64,000 nucleotides of DNA, from the NCBI GenBank assembly GCA_956465555.1, contig OY101119.1, forward strand, positions 2,838,629-2,902,628, in the 5' to 3' direction. Numbering within the stretch: position 1 is the stretch's first letter; every line of letters begins with the position of its first letter. Below, piece by piece: positions 9,586 through 19,721 of this stretch. The notes under the pieces were generated by a model that was not told where the DNA came from, did no database searches, and saw nothing but the letters and a program-made list of their open reading frames with translations. A program made the position numbers and the translations under genes. Source of the stretch: Nitzschia sp. pyKryTriq1 (lineage: Eukaryota; Bacillariophyta; Bacillariophyceae; Bacillariales; Bacillariaceae).

Positions 9586-10537
9586 ATGTTGTTTCACCGA
9601 TCGAACTTTCTTCTTTGGATTCTGATCCTCAGTTCTCCAATTTATGGATTACCCTTTCGGACACGAGGGAAGAGCAGTTCGTCGAATAACGGCGAGGAGG
9701 ACGAGGAGGAGGAGGACAAAACCCCGAAACCTGCTTCTGGAGCCGCCGGAGATGCGGTGATGGTGGAAGAAGATGGTCACATTGCCGACCACATTTACGA
9801 TAAATCCTCCAAGAAGTCGTCCGTACCTGGTTCCCGTCGGAATCCTGTAGTTGAGGCATTCTTCGCTGCGCCATCCTCATCATCGAATAACAGTAGTCTG
9901 TCGTCGTCGGCTTCCCAAGCTCTCAAAGAAGATATCCACCAACGGGCTCTCGGACTCTACGATTTCTTGGTCTTTACTCGGCGGGCGTTGCACCGACATC
10001 CCGAACTCATGTACAACGAGAAGGAAACATCCACCTACGTCCAGAATGTGCTTCGACAATTGGATATTCCATTCACGACTGGCTGGGGCAAAAATACCTT
10101 TCCCGACGTGATTCCAGGACCTGGTGGGTACGGAATCGTAGCCGATATTGGGACGGGTGGAGAGCCGTGTGTCTTGTTGCGTGCCGACATGGACGCCTTG
10201 CCTATTTTAGAACGTACGGAAGGAATTGGTGAATTCAAATCCAAGCATGATGGAAAAATGCACGCGTGTGGACATGATGGGCATACGACAATGCTTCTTG
10301 GCGCAGCGTCCTTGCTCAAGGAAATGGAAGAAAGCATCAATGGGACTGTCCGTCTCATGTTCCAACCCGCCGAAGAAGGTGGTGCTGGTGGAAAGCGCAT
10401 GAGAGAGGAAGGTGTGTTGACGCTGGAGCCAAAACCACAACAAGCTTTTGGAATGCATGTGTGGCCAACGTAGGTTCAAGCTCGCACCTTCACATGAATA
10501 CACGATGTGATCTTGAAGAGCAAATCCGTCTCAACCT

Positions 10538-10580
<43 letters not shown>

Positions 10581-11308
10581 CTACTAGTATTCCGTCCGGT
10601 ACAGTTGCTTCACGACCAGGTCCCCTTCTGGCTGCTTGTGAACGCTTTGAGATTCTTGTTGCCGGAGTGGGCGGCCATGCTGCCATGCCTCACCTGACGA
10701 TCGATCCTATCGTCACTGCTTCGTCTATCGTCATGAACCTCCAAACTATTGTCAGTCGGACAGTAAGTCCCCTCGAAAGTGGTGTTTGTTCCATTACCAA
10801 ATTTGAGGCTGGCGATGCCTTCAACATTATTCCAGCCTCGGCCTTGCTCCGCGGGACCATCCGGGCGCTCAGTACGGAAACACTCATGACTTTGAGGGAT
10901 AAGGTCGACCACATTGTTCGTTCGACTGCGGCCGTCCATGGATGCAATGTGACTATTTCATACTCTCCCGACTTTTACCCGCCTACTGTCAATGATCCCG
11001 AACTTTACGAATCCTTCTCAAGGGGAGTCGGTGGACTGGTTGCCGACTCTGGATCGGTCATGGATATTGAGCCGACCATGGGCGCCGAAGACTTTTCCTT
11101 TGTCGCCGAGCATGTACCGTCCACCTTCTTTTTGTTGGGACAAGGCAGTGGAAAAAGTCCCGACACGAGCTATGGTTTGCACCATCCCCATTTTGCTCTT
11201 GACGAGTCAATCTTGCCACGAGGTGTAGAGCTACATGTGAATTTGGCTCTCAGGGCTTTGCAAAGACTCTCACTCCAAGAAGAAGACCCGGTGTCATCAA
11301 CTGCGTAA
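9586..11308 (+). CDS. M20-family amidohydrolase (IAA-amino-acid hydrolase/aminoacylase-like), one intron
   Basis: Exon 1 is 9586-10469 and exon 2 is 10588-11308, giving 534 residues. The donor AC|GTAGGT and acceptor CTACTAG join H-V-W-P to T-I-P-S-G-T in frame. The intron contains an 11-fold TTG repeat. An N-terminal signal peptide (L-L-W-I-L-I-L-S-S-P-I-Y-G) leads into an acidic and Ser-rich linker, then the peptidase domain from about residue 110. Metal-site motifs are visible: R-A-D-M-D-A-L, C-G-H-D-G-H (residues 228-233), P-A-E-E-G-G, G-V-G-G-H-A-A-M-P-H in the dimerisation lid, M-G-A-E-D-F-S and a C-terminal H-H-P. All catalytic positions are present. The family hydrolyses N-acyl or auxin-amino-acid amides. 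The signal peptide implies the secretory route; the substrate is not deducible. The upstream TTG in frame is not used as the start. Confidence 0.92.
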
Positions 11309-11444
11309 ACAAATACTAGTAGTCTGATACAGTTTTCTATAGCTGGCTACACTAGAGAGAGAGAGAGAGAGAGAGTACTAGCTAGAGGATACCACACATT
11401 GCAAAGCCACGCAGACAACAAGAAAACCACAGATGTGGTCGTCG
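11309..11444. repeat. (GA)n microsatellite in a convergent 3' spacer
   Basis: The 136-bp gap between the convergent amidohydrolase and rhomboid genes contains an AG dinucleotide run at about 11354-11374, flanked by ACTAGT-like palindromes. No gene is seen here. Confidence 0.7.
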
Positions 11445-12620
11445 CTATCGTCCGATCAAGGACTTTGAGATTTTGCGGAATAGTTGTCGGGGAGTCAGTC
11501 CCAAAATCACCAATTCATAATACAGGATTCCATACAAGAGACCTCCGAAATGGGCCCCATGGGCAATGGGTTGCGAGCCTTGCCGGCGTCCGAATAAAGA
11601 TGACGACGACGACGACGATGATGATGAGAAGAACGTTCCGACCAAACTCGTCACCAACAAGATTTGCAACAAATGCTGCGCCTGTAAGGATACAGGAATG
11701 ACTCCCAATACAATTCCATACTTGTGATTGGGAGAGGCTCGAGCCTGAATGGCCAACAAGGCCATGGTGACGCCTGACAGACCCAGCGATGATGATGACG
11801 AGGCCCCTCGTCCTCCGCTTTGTGGTTGTAATATCAAAAAAAGTGCATTGCTAAATGCCGCGCTGGAAAGGATCAAGGGCCACATTTGGGATTTCCCTTG
11901 ACGATACGAGGATGGTCCAAAGAATCCAAGGCTTTGTGACTGTAACAATAATTGCCGAACACTGGGTCCCAAATGAGATAAGGACATGAGATTCACCAAC
12001 AAATGGTAGGGCGAAATATGGGACAAGGACGGTAGGACCAAGGATAATCCAAAGGTCTTTTTCACATTGTCATGATTGTTGACAAAATATCGATATAGTA
12101 CTGAATTCGGCCATCGTGTGAATCGTGGCGTGTGCCACATTCCAAAGACGGCCATACACGCTATTGTCGTCCAAAATAAGGACGGACTGATTTGATGAAG
12201 CGACACGAAATAGTTTTGTATCCTCTCAATCACAGATGTCTCCTTTTGAATCATATTATTTCCAAATGTAAAACCTGACTGTTGCCTTTGATGTTGCGCT
12301 TGTTGTTGTTGTTGTTGTTGTTGGAGCCAAGCTTCGTGTTCATTCCGGGACGAGGTAGCAAAGTGTTTGTAGCCTGGATTCAATTCAATCGGTCCACTGT
12401 CTGCCGCCGCCGGTCGAGCGGAGCCTCCTCTCAACTTTAGAAATGTTTTGACATTGTGACCGAATCCCGTGGTTGGAAAATAAGGCAAAGTGGAGTGCGG
12501 GTGGGGCAAAGTGGAGTGCGGGTGGCGCAGGGCTTGAGCAGTGTCCAGCATACAAGTTCCCGAACACAACAAGAACCAGCATATAGCTGTCAGCCAAGAA
12601 GGTCGGTAGTAGGATACCAT
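11445..12620 (-). CDS. Rhomboid-family intramembrane serine protease
   Basis: Single exon of 391 residues, ATG at 12620. A signal-peptide-like N-terminus (A-I-C-W-F-L-L-C-S-G-T-C) precedes a linker with a duplicated heptapeptide H-P-H-S-T-L-P, a 21-bp DNA tandem repeat, and a run of glutamines. The membrane domain begins near residue 145. The rhomboid signatures are H-L-L-V-N-L-M-S in helix 2, the active-site G-L-S-G-V with Ser282, and A-H-G-A-H-F-G-G with His357. The Ser-His dyad is intact, so I expect an active protease rather than an iRhom or derlin. A poly-Ser loop lies between the two catalytic helices. The leader suggests secretory membranes or the plastid envelope route, but no Phe follows an obvious cleavage site, so location is open. 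Confidence 0.88.
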   Translation of the reverse strand: MVSYYRPSWLTAICWFLLCSGTCMLDTAQALRHPHSTLPHPHSTLPYFPTTGFGHNVKTFLKLRGGSARPAAADSGPIELNPGYKHFATSSRNEHEAWLQQQQQQQQAQHQRQQSGFTFGNNMIQKETSVIERIQNYFVSLHQISPSLFWTTIACMAVFGMWHTPRFTRWPNSVLYRYFVNNHDNVKKTFGLSLVLPSLSHISPYHLLVNLMSLSHLGPSVRQLLLQSQSLGFFGPSSYRQGKSQMWPLILSSAAFSNALFLILQPQSGGRGASSSSSLGLSGVTMALLAIQARASPNHKYGIVLGVIPVSLQAQHLLQILLVTSLVGTFFSSSSSSSSSSLFGRRQGSQPIAHGAHFGGLLYGILYYELVILGLTPRQLFRKISKSLIGR

Positions 12621-13218
12621 GTTTCGTTATTTGCTGTCGTGGATAGAACGAAAATGTACAACTACATTTACAGTTGCTTCAAAGATAATAGTCCAAGCAG
12701 TAGGAGGAGAGGAGAGGAGAGGAGAGGGGTAAGGCTCGGAATGACACTTTGTATGGTTCTCTGATGACCATCGACGATGACATTTGATGAGTGGAGAGGA
12801 CAGATGCATCGCCATCGTCGGCTTCGTATTCTTCGTGTTCTTCGTCATTTGTTTTCCTCCGCGTCGTCGACACGCCCACGGTCGTGGTAGTCAAACTTAC
12901 TAGAAGCTTGAAGCATACTTGAAATAGAATCAAGCTTTCAGTTGGAATTCAAGCTTGTAAGACAAGCCGGCCAAAATCAAAAATATTTTTGACATGACGG
13001 CGGCGCGCGCGAGGAAACCGAGAGGGAGATTGATTAGAGATGCGACGTATCATGTAGGTATCGCATCGTTCATTCCAAATGCATCGTACTGGCACAACAG
13101 TATATGACTGATAAGTTGTCCCTCGCCCTATAATATCTACAGTACCCGAAAGCCCAAACTCTGTTGTTGAATGGTAGTGCCATGATCATCTGGATCATCG
13201 GGAGAACAAAGTAAGAGG
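12621..13218. other. Divergent spacer between rhomboid and GT61-type gene
   Basis: No gene is seen. A (GGAGA)n run at about 12706-12727 and several copies of AAGCTTG/CAAGCTT around 12903-12958 are the only structures noted. Confidence 0.5.
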
Positions 13219-14904
13219 ATGCGACGGGGTAGTTCCGAAACGACGCCTCACAATCATGTGCGTCCCCGCAACCATGAAAACAACAACACCAAAGTCGCCA
13301 CTGGAAAAGGTTCCACTTTTAGCTCCGCCAAGCAAAAGAAGCGAACTTTTTTCTACATACTGATCATCTCAGTGCTGGTCTTTCAAGGAGTCATTTTCCC
13401 TTGGTTCATGGCTCACCCCCCTGCTGTTGTTGATAACACAATAACCCATTCGGATCTTCCTCGCCACCCAGCATCATCACTTGTGAATGATGGAACCTTT
13501 AATGGATACCCCATTTATCTAAAAGAAGCCAACGAGTCATTTCATTCCAATGTTCACTGTGTGGGAGAAACTCACAACCCGGAGACGGCATGGATGTATC
13601 GATCCTGTGAATTCACCAATTTATGTCTGGATACCCGCACCCATGAATTCTTTGTGGTGGAGTCTCCTATAGAACGAGATCTGCACCAAAATCGCGTGCC
13701 GCAGTCCTATGTTTCTACCGAACTATCATCATCATCCTTTTCCTCCAAGAACAACGCTACCATTACGAATTTGACAGTCGCCCTCGGTGGCATCAATCCC
13801 CGTTGGGTAGGCAAGGACTTTAATCAAGGCATTGAAAAGGTGCAGTGGTTCCCCACACGAGTTTCCCAAGCACCTTCGAAATACTATGTATTGGATGAAA
13901 GTGTCGTATTGGTACCCTTTCATTCCTTCGCGGCACACAATGTGGGTCACATGTTGTGGGATGACTTTTTACCCATATTTACTCTACTTCAAGTGTTTGG
14001 ATTATGGAATGATGATCTGATCGGTGGTGCTGGACCGCTAGTAGTCGAAGAAGGAGACCCGCACCATCAACTACTACTTCTTCGCGTGAATACTCTCCCC
14101 TTACTCTATGGAACTTGTGAGATGCGAAGGAAAAAGGGGGAAAAGTGTGCCGAAAATTTTGAAAAGTTTTTGCCACTCTTGGGAGTAGACCCCAAAACAT
14201 TTTCGACAGTGACCCAGCCGAACTTTCTGCCCAAAAATAATAATAACAATAATGATGAGGCGACTTGGGTATGCGCTCGACATGCTACGGCTGGCTTGGG
14301 GATGTTGACGGATCATGGATTGAAAGATCACGGTTGGCGCATGCCAAAAGAAACCCATTCGGTACAGAACACTGCGAAAGGGGCCCTATTGTATCAATTC
14401 CGAAATGCTCTCGTGCGGAATTTGGGCTTGCCCCTGGTTCCATCCCGTAACACTCCACTTCAGATTGTTTTGAGTTCGCATTCGTCCAACGATCCGGCCC
14501 GTGACACCCATTTTGTCAATCAAAAGAACGTTCTCAACAAATCCTTTCCTGATATCCCAGTTCAGATTGTCGAATTGTCCACAATGGGTCTCCGTGAACA
14601 AGTCGAACTCGTTTCGCAAACACGAATCTTTGTATCGACCTGCGGTGGCGGAGCCATGACGGCGACATTCTTGCCCAAAGGGGCGACGCTGATTTTGTAT
14701 TACGATGACCATGGAGGGTACGATTTTGCCAACGATTTCAACTTGACGGGAGATCCCGCCTTTTTGGATTGGGATTTGTTCAACAATATGGCGTATCTAC
14801 GAGTGCATTGGTTGCCAATTGGGTCCATGAATACACAAGAAGGGTTCAAGACACTGGCGTATTTGGTTCGGCACGAATTGCAAGTCATGGAAAGTGGTGT
14901 CTAA
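13219..14904 (+). CDS. GT61 (DUF563)-type glycosyltransferase, type II membrane protein
   Basis: Single exon of 561 residues, ATG at 13219. A basic cytosolic tail of about 45 residues is followed by a signal anchor (F-F-Y-I-L-I-I-S-V-L-V-F-Q-G-V-I-F). The lumenal domain has V-P-F-H-S-F-A-A-H-N-V-G-H-M-L-W-D-D near residue 240, which matches the DUF563 N-terminal block (H-x-n-x-x-H-x-l-x-D). A C-terminal segment reads V-E-L-V-S-Q-T-R-I-F-V-S-T-C-G-G-G-A-M-T, corresponding to the GT61 h-G-x-x-l-t/G-a-g-l-x-n block with substitutions. GT61 enzymes add xylose, arabinose or GlcNAc in the Golgi; the sugar here is unknown. N-glycosylation sequons (N-A-T, N-L-T, N-K-S) are present. The gene ends 46 bp from the convergent RING-BRCT gene. 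Confidence 0.78.
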   Translation: MRRGSSETTPHNHVRPRNHENNNTKVATGKGSTFSSAKQKKRTFFYILIISVLVFQGVIFPWFMAHPPAVVDNTITHSDLPRHPASSLVNDGTFNGYPIYLKEANESFHSNVHCVGETHNPETAWMYRSCEFTNLCLDTRTHEFFVVESPIERDLHQNRVPQSYVSTELSSSSFSSKNNATITNLTVALGGINPRWVGKDFNQGIEKVQWFPTRVSQAPSKYYVLDESVVLVPFHSFAAHNVGHMLWDDFLPIFTLLQVFGLWNDDLIGGAGPLVVEEGDPHHQLLLLRVNTLPLLYGTCEMRRKKGEKCAENFEKFLPLLGVDPKTFSTVTQPNFLPKNNNNNNDEATWVCARHATAGLGMLTDHGLKDHGWRMPKETHSVQNTAKGALLYQFRNALVRNLGLPLVPSRNTPLQIVLSSHSSNDPARDTHFVNQKNVLNKSFPDIPVQIVELSTMGLREQVELVSQTRIFVSTCGGGAMTATFLPKGATLILYYDDHGGYDFANDFNLTGDPAFLDWDLFNNMAYLRVHWLPIGSMNTQEGFKTLAYLVRHELQVMESGV

Positions 14905-14950
14905 AAAGTCTGTGTGGGGTGTAGGATGAATCAGTGATATACATTTAGTT

Positions 14951-17900
14951 TCACGATTGTGGAAGACTGGCCTCCCACAATGCCTTGGCCTTGGAATTGC
15001 CTGGGGCAAAAGCATTCGCAGGTAGCGCCTTGGCGCAAGTGATGGATTCAAAGATCCATTGTGAATTGACTACAAGAACGGATGATGGGTCTTCGGCAAG
15101 CAGGCTTTGAACTTGCTTGACCAGAGATGCGGGAATGATGTTCCCGGTAGGTGCGTCGTGGCAAACCAATACCACTCTCGATTGGCCAAGTTGCGGGGTG
15201 ACCGCCGAAGCACTCGACAGGACTTTGGCACCGGCTTCGCGTGCCATGAGTTGCAGGTCTTTTCGGTGACTACCCGAGAAATCGCCACAGAAAAAGACGC
15301 AGTGCTGGTGCAAGGGGAGAGGAGCCTTTTGAGCGACGCCAGCCGCCATGCGTGCCACTCCAAAGTCGGATTCCTTGCTCGTGACAATAGACTCCGTCTT
15401 GGTGGGCAAAGAATGGGCCAGCATCTCTGCATTGGGTAGTACGGGAGCATTTCGTTCGGCGCAGAGTTGGACCCAAGCAGGAGAGACAATGGGGATACCG
15501 GCGAGAGAAGCCCGCATGACCTTGGCGGTCCGTAGTCGAGTGGTAGCATTGTTAGTTGTTGCATCAATATCCAAGGGAGTGACACATAAAGTTGTCTTTT
15601 TGCTCAAGGCATCCGATAGCTTGATTTTCACTGAACGAAAGGAACATACAACGAGTTAAAAAAGAGTGAGACGAATCAATCATGCAGAAAAGGCTCGTTC
15701 GAAGCGATTGGGGGATACATACCATCGTCTTCCAAAGTCTTGCAGGTTAGAGCCTTGAGAATGTCCATGTCAACATCACTCAATCCCGATGCGACCACGT
15801 GAATAATCTTTTCCTTTAGTGCAGCTTCAAAATGTGCTTTGTATTGGTCAACCGCTAGTTGGGTAGCTTCGTGGCTGGATAGGACGGGAGCGGTAGATGG
15901 CACTGGCACTTTGGATGGCACTTTCGGAGCGTTGCTACGAGCGGTTCCACCAGCAGACCCTCGCGTCTTCTTCTTTTTCGACGGTGCCTCTTCCTGAGCG
16001 ATTGTGCCACTCTTTCGTTTTCCAATAGAAGAGTGTTTCGTTTCGGTTGGAACAGAGTCGTCGCTCTTGCTCTGTCGCTTGCGTTTGGCAGTATCACTAG
16101 CAGGATTGCTTTTCCTCTTTTTGGGTGCAGCCCCCTCCGAGCTGGATTTTTGCTCATTCGAGACATCTTTCAACGCGGACTTTTGCTTGCTGGAAGGATT
16201 CGATTTACGATTTCGCGATGGTTTGTCTGCCTTGGCATTATCCTTGTCCTCCTCTTGCCTGGCGCTAGCCGCTGCCGCTTGCTGTGCCTGCTCCAGTGTC
16301 ACTGTCCCCGTCGTATCAAAGCCTTGAGCTGCGAGTGCTTGCAGGAGAGAAATCGGCAACGCCGCTTCGACGGTTTCACGGCGCCGCCGTTTGCCCGTGG
16401 TCTCCTCCGAGGCGGACACAAAGACCGAATCGACATTGGATTCCCTTCCACCCAAGATGTACGCCACATCATAGGAGCCATCATTGGGATGGACCTTGGT
16501 GATTCGTGCGACACCTCCCGGCTTGTTGATTCCACTCCAAGTCCGCGATTGGATGTTGACAATATCTCCCACCAGAAAGGATGTTGCTTCTGAGGAATCA
16601 TCGTCCTCTTGGGCTCTCGCAACAGCACGATTGTTACCAGTGGGTTCGCTTTGAGCCCGGCGCCGTATAGTGCGAGGGGCGGCTTCTGGGGTAGTAGCTC
16701 GATCCAGTCTTGCGGCGGCGGTAGCCTCGGGGGCAGCTGACGCACTGTCCGGTACGGCAGTAGGGGGGCTCGGCGAGTTATCATCTTTGGCCGCCTGGAC
16801 GACTGCTCCATCCTTGCTATTTGGAGTCGATGCATGGGAAGAATCCTCATCGGCCCCCGTCATGGGAGCCGTCGCATCCGAGGCAGAGTTGTCATCGTCT
16901 GCTGCGTTCCACTCGGACGACGCCCTGCCTCCTTCCCTGACTTTGGTCTCTTGCGAATCTTCCGAGTCGTCCCCTTCATCTTCTCGTAGTTCCAAGCGAT
17001 CGCGATTTCCCTTTTCCAGTGCCGCTTGTTGCTGATTTTTCTGTCGGTAATCATTTTGAGGATCATCATACGTCATCGTCATGGTAAGACTGAGACTCAT
17101 CGATGAGGGACGTTGGTCGTCGTCATTTGTATTCGTGGTATCATTGTCGGTGGTATCTTCTGGAGGAGTGAGGGTGAGGCTGAGTCGATTCGTCCAATGC
17201 ATGGCTCCAAAGGAATCTTCCACGAGGCCTGAAACATTCGGTTTCCTGCTGCTGTTGCTGCTGTTGTTGTTGGTATTCGCAAGGGGCTGAGAGGAGGAGG
17301 AGGAGGAGGAGGATTCCTCGTTCGCAGGCGCGACAGCAGGGGCATCGTCTGTATTCTTCGCGGCGGCAACAGTAGAATCTTTTGCTGGTGCAGCAGCAGG
17401 GACTGACATCGTTGTGGATGATGTTGATGATGATGATTCTTGGGCTGCTGGTTCGTCGGCAACTTGGGAAGAATCTGGTTCGTTCTCTTGAGCGGTCAAG
17501 AATTCTTCCCTGGCCGTGGTATTTTCTGCCTGTTTCTGAGCTATCTCCGGTAACACTGAAACAGCAGCCGCAGCTGGTTTCGATGCGTCCTTGTCCTTGT
17601 CCTCGTCGCTATCTTGGTCTTTTTCTGTTGCCATGTCTAACATTTCCACAGTAGCATTCGCAACAGTAGCACCAGTGCAAGTCGTCGGAGAAAGCGAGGC
17701 TATCTTGGCAATTGGCGACAGCATTGAAGCCCGAAAGGGGGGACTGAGTGGAGAGCACGGCAACATATCGTTATCGGCATTGTCACTGGCATTGCCATTG
17801 TTGTTGTGGGGAGGTGGTGGTGGAGACTCTTCGAGCCGTGGCAACCGTGCTCCTCGCTCGGTCAATGTGGGTGGCAAGGGAGGAGGAGGAGGAATAGCCG

Positions 17901-19050
17901 TGGCAGTAGCCGCAGCCGTCGTTGTCGCCGGAGCCTGAAAAGTGACAGATTTGCGACTGCTCGATGTCGATGTGGTGCCTTCGGAAGCCCCATGATGATG
18001 AAGAAGAAGACTAGCATGATCTTGACTGTCGTCAGTATTGTTGTTCTCTTCCAAACTTCGTTCCAGTTGTTCGTAGTCTGCCACTTGTTGTTCTCGAGCT
18101 CCATCGAGGATCTCCTGAGTGTTGGGCAGCAATGTTGCTGATGCGGCTGCTGGTTGGCTATCACCGCCACCACCAACATCATCATCATCATCATCATGGC
18201 CACTCGTACCACTTTTCCTTACGATCAACCATCCAGCCTGTTTCACTGCCTCTTTGTTGGCTTGGACGACCATTTGATTTTCTTGCAGTTGGATTTGGGA
18301 CGTGTTGGGCAGGTACGGCAAGGCTCGTTGCTGCCAGGTGGCGGCGACATGGAATCGATCCAAAGCAGCCGCCGACGTAAAAGCAGTAGTATTGGCGGCA
18401 TCACCATCACCATCCTCGTCGTCTTCGTCGCCATCTTCCTTTGCTTTTTGAGTCAAGGTCGTGAACGAGGCTTGATAGATACTCGGTGTGAATCCAAATT
18501 CCACCAAGAGTTGCTTGTAGATTTTGGAGAGAGGTTCCAAATGAGTGCTGTTCTTATCGTGGCAGAGGCCCCGCTTGGTGAGTTTGGTGTTGCATTCCGG
18601 ACACTTGGGAGTCGCCACGAGACTCGCCAAGATGCATCCCTTGCAAAAGGCATGACCGCAGGGCGTCTTGGTCGGCCATTGGATCGTGGACAAACAAATC
18701 CCGCACTTGACCGAGGTGCCGATGTTGAGACGAATTTGAGTGTCGAGCAATTGAAAGAGCTGGGCGTAAGAATACTCGTCATACTCATTATGATCATCCT
18801 TGTCATCAGCATTGCCGATATTGTCAACATCAGTATCCTGTACACGTGATGATGATGCGGCACGGGGGGTTTCAAGACTCCTACTACGAGCAGCAGCAGC
18901 AACACCCGCAGCAGAAGCAACGCCCGGAGTGTCCAAGGGGACGGGGCTTTCCGCGGCCGTGTCCGGAGTGCCCTCGTCTTTGTTTGGATTGCGGCGTTGC
19001 GCGGGGGTTGGCGTCATGGTCCGGATGAACGAACGGACGGAATTGATCAT
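14951..19050 (-). CDS. RING - Tudor-like - tandem BRCT protein (BRCA1/BARD1-like architecture)
   Basis: Two exons (19050-15723 and 15630-14951, joined G|GTATGT...TTCAG|TG) give 1335 residues. Residues about 116-155 form a C3HC4 RING (C-G-I-C-L ... C-G-H-A-F-C-K-G-C ... C-P-E-C). A long disordered Ser/Ala/Asp-rich middle follows, then a small Tudor/chromo-barrel-like segment at about 824-880 (V-G-D-I-V-N-I-Q-S ... G-V-A-R-I-T ... Y-D-V-A-Y). A Lys-rich NLS region (K-K-R-K-S, K-K-K-K-T) leads to two BRCT domains from about residue 1082. The second ends in the typical V-V-N-S-Q-W-I-F-E-S-I. The N-terminal RING plus C-terminal BRCT pair is the BRCA1/BARD1 plan, implying a nuclear ubiquitin ligase in DNA-damage signalling. 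Orthology is inference. Without the intron, BRCT1 would be cut mid-domain. Confidence 0.85.
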
Positions 19051-19721
19051 GATGAATCAATCAATGAATCAATCAATCAATCAATCGTTATGGTAAATAG
19101 AAAGAAGAATAATCTTGAGAGCAGGGTGGAATGAATGAAATGAAGAGGATGATCGGATGATCGGATGCAAGATGTAACACCATGCAGATACTGCAATAGT
19201 ACAGCTTTGCTGCGCGGTGGCGGTTTGATTGAGATGATGGTGGTGGCAACTTTCAACTTTCGACTTGTACGGTACGCGTACCCGTGCGTGTATGATACCG
19301 CGGTACGATTACTGTTTCTCTCGCGATCTGCGCCCGCAGAGCATTGGTATAAAGCACGAAAAGAAAATATAAGGGATGTAGAAACACGTAGAAAATGTAC
19401 TGTAGTGAAAATTGGCGCGTTTCGGTTTTGGTCTGCGTTGTTGTGTGATGAGGTCGTCGTCGAGGAGGAGTCGTCAGATCGGTCGAAAAGCAGAGTACTT
19501 GTACCGGTTGCACGTTCGGGGTTCGCGCACGTTAACAGGTGGCAGGAGGACAGACGGAGGGCACGGTCTGTCCGTCCACCGATTAGTCATGGGTCTTCAA
19601 GCACGGACTGTCTGCGTCTGGATTCTGGGGTACCGGTAGACAAGTATATTGTTGATTTCTATTACCTCACTCGGGGTCCTTGAACAACAAACAACACACA
19701 ACAATAGGAATTCGACCATGC
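19051..19721. other. Divergent spacer with (AATC)n and TACCGGTA-type motifs
   Basis: A (AATC)n run occupies about 19055-19085, directly upstream of the RING-BRCT start. TACCGCGGTA (about 19297), GTACCGGT (about 19500) and TACCGGTAG (about 19631) follow toward the rhodanese start. Overlapping ORFs here are not supported as genes. Confidence 0.5.

Noticed and set aside
10542-10574. Poly-Cys peptide in the M20 intron
   Set aside because: It is the TTG repeat in the intron; splicing removes it and restores the P-T-I-P-S-G-T block.
16004-18212. Several plus- and minus-strand frames of 70-190 codons inside the RING-BRCT gene
   Set aside because: All are shadows of its low-complexity Ser/Ala/Asp-rich coding DNA.
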